Origin: Adineta ricciae
Taxonomy: Eukaryota > Rotifera > Eurotatoria > Adinetida > Adinetidae
Reading direction: 5' to 3'
Assembly (NCBI GenBank): GCA_905250025.1
Contig: CAJNOJ010000043.1
Span: 1-64,000, forward strand
Length of the DNA stretch: 64,000 nucleotides
Position 1 is the stretch's first letter. Each line of letters opens with the position of its first letter. Of this stretch, positions 57,663 to 64,000 are shown one piece after another. The notes beneath the pieces are model-generated. The model made no database searches and was not told where the DNA came from. It was given only the letters and a program-made list of their open reading frames with translations. Both the position numbers and the translations under genes were made by a program.

Positions 57663-58578
57663 TTTCGGTTAGAATATCAAATGTTTCATTCGAATCTTTC
57701 GTTTGTACAAAAGAAAATCTTTGGCAGAAGGAAAATTTTCTGATATGACTTGATTATTCTGTTGTCATTTTTTTTTATTTGTATACATTTTAACCAATCA
57801 TTTTCAAGTAGAGACATCTGTGTTCAAAGAAGATAAGCGATTGGAGAAAGACAGCGGAATGTATATTACATCGACTACTCAATCAGTTTCAATTTGTGTC
57901 ATTTGTCGACAAAAATGATTTTATTCAATAAGCATCGAAGTGGAAAATATCAAATTCATTTCAGTTTATTTCGTTTCTCATCTTTCTCATAGAAAAGACT
58001 CCAGTGAGAAATCAAGATTGTTATTGTTATAACCGATGACCTCATCTAGAGTACGAGAAAGAGAATTTTTCGGTCAGCTATACAATTGCTCAACTAATAG
58101 TCTCGACATCGTGTCGACGCCTTTCGGTCAAATACTTAAATAAGTTCATTCATTGTCGGTCAACACTAACGGCAATGACAGAGATTCGTCTCGTTTTCGA
58201 CAAATGCACGACGATAAAAGAATAAAAATTGCTTTATATTACTTTCTGTTCTATTCAATTACATTTATACAATGACAAGTGAAAATATGTTTTCATTGTC
58301 ACCATCACTACTAGGTTTTCTCTTGCACTTATGATTCATTCATCTCGACGCTGACGCACAGTTAAATGATAATAGAATCGAATAGACTTCGATGATTAAC
58401 ATATTTTATTATCAACAATAGTCTAGAGTGTGTTGCAACACAGCTGTGTCGTAATCATTCTCTTTCTTTCTCTTCTCCTCGACGTTTGTTGTTGACTAAT
58501 ACTCCTATTCCACTCCTTTTACTTCGTATAAAACCTTCAGCAGTTTCTCCTTCTTCCCGCTTATTCATTCATTCGACT
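57663..58578. other. Divergent intergenic region between LRRK1-type gene and Arf-like gene
   Basis: About 0.9 kb between two divergent start codons. Promoters of both genes should lie here; no TATA box stands out. A pyrimidine-rich leader (58455-58480) precedes the Arf-like gene. No other gene recognised. Confidence 0.45.
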
Positions 58579-59205
58579 ATGGGCAAACTACTCTCGAAAG
58601 TTTTGAAAAAACTGTCCTCCGACGGACCTAAACGGATCCTCATGCTTGGCTTAGACAACGCAGGGAAAACAACAATACTCTATCAAATGAAACATACAGA
58701 GGACTACAGTACTGTTCCGACTGTTGGTATGTTTATCTTTTGATAAGATTTCCATGACATAGGAATGATGTACTTCATAGGTTTCAATGTTGAAACAATT
58801 TCTCCCTGTCGGGGAGTATCATTAACAGTTTGGGATGTTGGTGGACAAGATCACCTACGAACACTCTGGCATCATTATTTCGATCATGTCGATGGATTAA
58901 TTTTTGTCATTGATTCCAGCGACCGGCAACGTCTGTCGATTTCGAAAGCTGAATTAAGAGGAATCTATCATCATGAAACGATGAAACATGTACCATTGGT
59001 CATTATTGCAAACAAACAAGATAACAAAGATGCTCTATCGACTGACACGATTCTCGAAAAACTTGAGTTGGACCAATGGGCCCAAGGATCGTATAATATC
59101 GTGCCCTGCTGTGCACTGACAGGTGATGGTTTAACCAATGCTTTTACACTTCTAGCGAAAATGATTCGAAAGCAATCGAAAGGTCAACGATCAGAAACGA
59201 ATTGA
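58579..59205 (+). CDS. Arf-family small GTPase
   Basis: Two exons, 58579-58726 and 58781-59205, phase 1, 190 residues (Arfs about 181). Gly2 after the initiator Met (MGKLLSK) is a myristoylation site. GTPase motifs: P-loop GLDNAGKT, switch I TVPTVGFNVE with the effector Thr, switch II WDVGGQDHLRTLW, NKQD for guanine specificity and CALTGDG at the G5 position. Arf/Arl proteins recruit coats and effectors to Golgi and endosomal membranes. Divergences from canonical Arf1 (SPCRGVSLTVWD and LWHHYFDHVDGLIFVID in place of KNISFTVWD and LWRHYFQNTQGLIFVVD) and a Ser/Arg/Gln tail suggest a lineage-specific Arf rather than Arf1 itself, so I give no symbol. The ATG at 58579 is chosen for the myristoylation motif; an in-frame upstream start would hide it. 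Confidence 0.92.
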
Positions 59206-59804
59206 AAAGAAGAAAAGAATCTTCGTTTTGTTTTGTATCGTTTTTCTCTTCTTAACTGTCAGATCAAATATTTTTTTATACGGTGAATTTTCATTTAACA
59301 GGTATTAATTATATTTTTTTTTAAATATAAATATGTAATATTGAAACAAAATCTTTCATTTCAGTACATGACTAATGTCAGAGTAGTGCCGTAATCTACT
59401 CGTGAATCATCGATTCGTCTTTCGATTGATTCGGATTCATATCGCTCCTCAATGACGTCATTATGAGTCCAGTTCGATAACTAGATTTTCTAGAAAATTC
59501 ACATTTGATGAACTTTTATGCGATGAAGGTGTGTAGTCAAAGAGTGATCGATGTATTTCTGTTGTGATCAAAACAAAACAGCGCAAAAGGTGAAGCAAAA
59601 ACATCTCGACATTCCTTTCTCGATCAGAATAGGATTTGACAGTACACTTTGGACTGGATTATCGATGCAATGTTTCTCTAGAAATAGAAGAAACTACTTT
59701 CAAATGTTATTGTTTTAGTAATAGATACATTATTTAATTGTCTGAAAGTAAAGATAAACACTTGTTGTTTTACTCGTTAAAAATACGATCGCAACGCACA
59801 GCGC
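59206..59804. other. Intergenic region between convergent genes
   Basis: The 3' flanks of the Arf-like gene (+) and the NHL/EGF gene (-). AT-rich, with T runs at 59266-59325. No gene recognised. Confidence 0.5.
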
Positions 59805-61830
59805 CTAATTTACGTATATAAAACGAATTGCGATTTGTTGTTTCGACTTCTTAATTTGCTTCTGACGACATTTCCAATTCAATTCTGGTCGTGCTGGATC
59901 GATACCAAATCTGAACTTCAGTATGTCCAAAAGCACGATAAACATGACGACAGATGACATGATTATAATCACAATATATGCAAATGATTTCGAAATATTT
60001 CGATAGAGTTGTATCCGATCAGCTGTTATTTCACAATGAACACCGGAATAACTTATTCCAAGGCATTCACATGTATAGTTACCGTACAACGATAGACAAA
60101 CACCTCGATTGAAGCATTTTATGTTTGCACAATAATCTACTCTTGTTTCGCAATGACCACCCTCCCATCCACCAACACACCGACAAATAAACGTGTTGTT
60201 TGATACTTCACTACAAATACCTGAAACAATTATTAGTAATGCTGTATGAAAGGAAAGAAAAGAGTGACTTGTGGTTACCGTTGTTCAAACATGTATCTGG
60301 TTTACAAAGACGATGATCGAATTGACAGTGAGTTCCGTTGATATACGGTAGGCATGAACAAAAATAACCGAGAAAAGATGTGTTATTGTTCATGCAAGTA
60401 CCATTGTTTTGACACGGTTGAATGGTATCACAAGGTAGATTAGAAATATTACAATCGGAACCGGTGAGTGCTCCATCAGAACATGTCAATGGAGTAAAAA
60501 TCGGTCTGGATGTGCTAACTAATAACAGACTCAATTAAGTGTAAATAGATTGAATAAATTATACCACTGATAGTCTGTGCAGTAGTTCTATCTTGTTCAG
60601 ACCGTACTGATGTGTTGCTCATAATCACAGACGTTATTGCAGGTTCAATTGAGGATACCTCTGAAAATAAAATAAAAGATCTGCATTCGATACTCGATTA
60701 GACTTGCCACAAGAATTGCTAATTAGCATAAATGTTTGGATACGATGATTGAACTCATCAGCTACATACATATTTGCTGTACTATCGAGGCGTATCGAAT
60801 ACGGCTTGTATAGAAGATCCGGAGTTGCTCCACTTACACCAGAACAGCCAGCTACACAATAGAAATATGTAGCTACCACACGAACAATTCGATGGTTCAT
60901 ATTGTCGGCAATGAATAGACAGCCACTACCGTCCACTATAACATCTGTTGGATTAGTGAGTGTTAAGTTGTTCGGAAAACCATTTTTTGCGACTGTCGAA
61001 GCATTAAGTTGATTTTGTCGAAAAAGTTGAATTCTGTTGTTTTGAGAATCAGCAATGTATAAATCAAAATTACTTGTGACAAATATACCGTAAGGATGCC
61101 TCAGTTGCACAGAAGTCGATCCTGCTGTTCCATTTCCAGCAACAGTTGTGACAACACTAGTATTTGTATTCAGTGACAATGAGACAACTTTATGTTTAGA
61201 CTTTAACGAACAGTATAGAGTATTGTTAAGATCAATAAACAATCCGTGACACATGTCTTCAAACTGAGTTACAAATGATTTATTCGCTGCACCATTATAC
61301 GAAAGTCGATAGATACATCCAGTTTCGTTACTACCGTAATAGATATCTCCAAATGTCGTAACGAATAGCTGCGTATATAAAAACAGTGTTTCGTATAAGG
61401 ATCGGGAGATAAAGGAGCTGCTATTCTTATAGCGTATCGTAATACTTTTGGCAGAAACTTTAGCACAGTAGAAAGTATCATCAGCATCGACAAATATACC
61501 ATGAGGTGTTGTCCCTGCATACGATTTATTTGCAAATGTGGTTGCATCGATATTCCACTGCGCACAAGAACTCAATTTTGGTTGATTGTACGATAAACCT
61601 GTAAAACATGAATGAGATGAAACATGAAATTCCTACACCATGATGTAAAATAAATACGCAACTGACTTTGAAGGCAGCTTTAAACTAAAGTATGTCAATT
61701 AGCTACTTTCGGGGTTAGTTAATATGCAGCGACCTGTTGAAGTCGATTTTATTGAAAAGAAATTCTTACGAGATTCTTCAGTGTTCAGCAACAACAGCAC
61801 AAAGTGGATAAAAACAGCTATGATATGCAT
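59805..61830 (-). CDS. NHL-repeat and EGF-domain single-pass membrane protein
   Basis: Five exons, 61830-61770, 61598-60694, 60658-60565, 60518-60279 and 60220-59805, in frame, 571 residues. A signal peptide is encoded by exon 1 (MHIIAVFIHFVLLLLN). Exon 2 alone carries an NHL beta-propeller: YGIFVTSNFDLYIADSQNNR, DVIVDGSGCLFIADNMNHRI and YSIRLDSTANMYVADEFNHR are successive blades. A short Ser/Thr linker follows, then three EGF-like modules with six-Cys patterns (CQNNGTCMNN..YFCSCL, ICRCVGGWEGGHC, CFNRGVCLS..YTCECLG), a transmembrane helix (YIVIIIMSSVVMFIVLLDIL) and a short basic cytoplasmic tail. Many N-glycosylation sites occur in the propeller. Proteins of this layout are numerous in rotifers; ligands are unknown. 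A role in adhesion or recognition at the cell surface is inferred. Confidence 0.88.
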
Positions 61831-62176
61831 TGTGTTCAATTTTTCAGGCTGTATGTAGGATGATTGCTCAACTGATTTTATACCTTCAAAAATCTTTCAT
61901 TATTTATGCTGACGTCATCAACATACGTGCATGGATCAAACTACTTCAAGAAATGTAAAGCAAACTTATTATTCGGAACGATACTTTGACGATCGTTTAC
62001 ATGAATAGATCTCGGAAACACAAATGTAAATACTGCTGCAACTCGTCATCTTCCGAACTCTTTCCTGCCTAGTACTGAATGAAATATGCAACAATTCTTG
62101 TGTAAAAGTAGAATTTTTATTTCTTTTTTAAATCTGCATATATATATATATAAAACGAAATCAAAATAGATCAAGT
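61831..62176. other. Intergenic region
   Basis: Between the NHL/EGF gene start and the 3' end of the TPR gene. Contains a (TA)n run at about 62140-62152. No gene recognised. Confidence 0.5.
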
Positions 62177-64000
62177 TCAAAAACTTTTTAACCGGTTTAA
62201 TTTTTCACTATCGTCAAACTCGGATGAATAATATTCTAATTCTTCATCGAGTACTATTCGAATACTATCATCAATCATCGGTAAAACAACATCGATGTGT
62301 GGAAGTGCTGCTAGTTGAAGGAGAATATCGTACGCATATTTGATATAAGAATATGGTACATCGTTCAATTGATGTTCTAGTCGATAAGTCTGTTCAGCTT
62401 GAATCATTACCCGAATGATATTGATCACAATTTCAATAGATCTCTTCGTTGTTAAATCAATTGAATGAAACGAATGAAGAATTGCTGAACATTGCTGTTT
62501 TAAATCACAGATGTGTTCGAGATCCATTGGTGAATTCATAAGATTGTCTTCTTCACGTATTTGTTCGAGATCTTCGTAAGAAAGATTATTGTCATTCTCA
62601 CTTTTTGATGATGAAGAATGGATGCGAATTCTTCGTTTCTTCCGTGGAATTTTCTCGTGTCGACAACTGTAATACTCCGTCAAAACAATTTGATTGTTTG
62701 GTTGAAGTTTTAAATATTCTTTCAATGTTAATTCATATAATTGATCATCACGAGAGATCTTGTAAGCTAATGCTTTACGATATAAAGCAAGTGTATTCGT
62801 TGGATCTTCTTTTAACACGACATCACAATCGTCAATTGCTTTTTTAGCCTAAATGCAAAGATTCGTATGTATTTTTATTTTGAAATTTCCATTTTATTAT
62901 TCGAATTTACCTCATAGACTTTTAAGTAACACGCCGCGCGTTTTAAATACGAATTCGGTTCGTCGGGTTGGAGTTCAATACAGCGAGTGTAACACCGGAT
63001 AGCAAGTACAAAACAAGCATCAAGATAGAATTGATCTGCGTTCGTTTGATGCCAGTCATAAGACTGTTCGGGACGTTTTAAATAAATAAAGAAAAGTTCA
63101 TCATCATCTTGACTGGTGGGTAATTGTTCGCGCCATGTGTCTCCATCAGTAGAGTTCAATTGAATTGTTAATCTAAATGCAAAGAATCGTGTATGAGCAT
63201 GGGTTCGATACCGTTTAAATGTCAACAAGATCGGACAATCAAACAATTGCACGATAAACATCGACAAGCTGTTTACAAGAAATGGAAAAACGAACTTGAC
63301 AAATACGATATCGCTCAATCCAATATCACGTTTTATGTTGACAGGGAAAAGGAGAACTTTGATAACTACGATAATCGTGTCAAGGATTTCAAATCTTAGA
63401 ACTCATTTTCGGTTATACATAGAATATACTTGCCTTTCGATGTCATGTTGGGCTCTATAGTAGCAAAAATGACTAGCCGGAACACGAATGTAGGCAGCAT
63501 AGCTGAAGAGGAGTCTAAAACAGGATCAATACTATCTAGGAGTTGTTGATTTTCTTTAAACATACAATTTTTCTTGTTCAAATGCCTTCGCTCGGCAAAG
63601 CAATGCTTCACCATATGTTCGATTATATTGTAGAGCTTCCGTAGCATATTGTATTGCGTGTGTGTAATCTTCGAGTTGTAGATAACACTCAGCACAGCCA
63701 ACCAATGCTTCGGTAATATATTCTGCATGGTAATGGTAATCTAGAAAAGCATAGGTTTGATGAAATGGAAAGCAGGTAATGATAGAATCTACCTAGAAGA
63801 CCATTGTGAAGCATCTTTTTCGAAACTTCGATAGCACTCGGATAATTGTAAAGACGAGAAAATCGATCAATATCATGTTGAATATTATTGAGTGACCATG
63901 GTCGAACTGAATTCGTCCATGGTCGATCGTGAATCGTTAATTGACGATCTGTGGATTGTTGAACGAGTAGATCACACAGCCAGTTTTGAATAAGAGGACC
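62177..64000 (-). CDS. Tetratricopeptide-repeat protein (5'-partial, continues beyond the window)
   Basis: Five exons in the window: 64000-63793 (continues upstream), 63740-63566, 63514-63434, 63172-62911 and 62848-62177, in frame, the last ending with TAA. TPR units are visible in HAEYITEALVGCAECYLQLE, AIQYATEALQYNRTYGEALL, CYTRCIELQPDEPNSYLKRA and DCDVVLKEDPTNTLALYRKA. The C-terminal 150 residues are a helical domain after a basic, Ser-rich linker (PRKKRRIRIHSSSSKSEND). The arrangement recalls TPR co-chaperone adaptors such as SPAG1/RPAP3-type proteins, but the diagnostic N-terminal part is outside the window, so I do not name it. The intron between exons three and four begins with GC in a perfect AG|GCAAGT context, is unusually long (261 bp), and contains an antisense ORF. 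Confidence 0.82.
63193..63399 (+). CDS. Small charged protein, possible nested gene in a TPR-gene intron
   Basis: A 68-residue ORF beginning MSMGSIPFKCQQD and continuing as alternating basic and acidic residues with aromatic positions (VYKKWKNELDKYD, FYVDREKENFDNYD). It occupies most of a 261-bp intron (63433-63173) of the TPR gene, on the opposite strand; neighbouring introns are about 50-60 bp, so something keeps this one long. Composition looks coding and helical rather than like the AT-rich chance ORFs elsewhere. I do not recognise the family; small ciliary or flagellar proteins have a similar look. It could also be one exon of a longer gene or chance. Confidence 0.4.
   Translation: MSMGSIPFKCQQDRTIKQLHDKHRQAVYKKWKNELDKYDIAQSNITFYVDREKENFDNYDNRVKDFKS

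Noticed and set aside
1-64000. tRNA, rRNA, CRISPR arrays, transposons or telomeric repeats
   Set aside because: I looked for clover-leaf T-arm motifs, long terminal or inverted repeats, transposase or reverse-transcriptase motifs and regular repeat-spacer arrays and recognised none. A tRNAscan or repeat-library search would be decisive.

Overview
The window is a compact, AT-rich, intron-bearing nuclear segment of a small invertebrate. Nearly all introns I could place are about 50-65 bp with GT-AG ends, genes sit tens to hundreds of bases apart, and most proteins have clear animal relatives (RD3, clathrin light chain, GLOD4, FBXL4, a TASK-type K2P channel, TENT5, P-glycoprotein, LANCL, EXOSC4, FUT8, LRRK1, DYNLT, Arf). 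The small introns, the NHL/EGF and TLDc proteins, and an intronless bacterial-type biosynthetic enzyme fit a bdelloid rotifer (Adineta/Rotaria-like) best. That taxonomic call is an inference and was not tested by a search.

Layout: 1-6 kb has an RD3-family gene (+), then clathrin light chain, a coiled-coil protein and GLOD4 (all -). 6.5-12 kb has a proline-rich repeat gene (-) head-to-head with FBXL4 (+). 14.8-16.4 kb is a two-pore K+ channel (+). 17.9-19.9 kb is TENT5/FAM46 (-). 23.1-23.9 kb is a second proline-rich protein (+) with a TATA box. 25.5-26.2 kb is a small, probably mitochondrial protein (-). 27.1-32.5 kb is a complete 24-exon ABCB1-type exporter (-). 33.4-36.2 kb holds two intronless + strand genes, a cyclodipeptide synthase (CDPS) and a membrane cytochrome P450. 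36.7-37.7 kb is a TLDc protein (+). 38.0-44.7 kb is a tight minus-strand array FUT8 / EXOSC4 / LANCL / JmjC-like. 45.5-57.7 kb is a 33-exon ANK-LRR-Roc-COR-kinase-WD40 protein (LRRK1-type, -) with two other genes inside its introns. 58.6-59.2 kb is an Arf-like GTPase (+). 59.8-61.8 kb is an NHL/EGF membrane protein (-). 62.2-64.0 kb is a TPR protein (-) running off the window.

The standout system is the CDPS-P450 pair. CDPSs make cyclic dipeptides from aminoacyl-tRNAs and are mainly bacterial; P450s are classic tailoring partners. Here both are single-exon genes in an intron-rich neighbourhood, in tandem 133 bp apart, behind one TATA box. The second gene has a pyrimidine-rich AG acceptor 5 nt before its ATG, and an ABCB exporter lies head-to-head upstream. 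This looks like a domesticated, horizontally acquired natural-product cluster.

Other points of interest: a probable four-gene trans-spliced operon (JmjC-LANCL-EXOSC4-FUT8, gaps of 90, 71 and 61 bp); three candidate genes nested in introns (a GH18 chitinase, a Tctex-type dynein light chain and a small ORF in a GC-AG intron); a LRRK1-type kinase whose DFG/DYG glycine is a serine; and a K2P channel whose first selectivity filter has lost its conserved threonine. Exon boundaries are read by eye from splice consensus and reading-frame continuity. Transcript data would confirm them.
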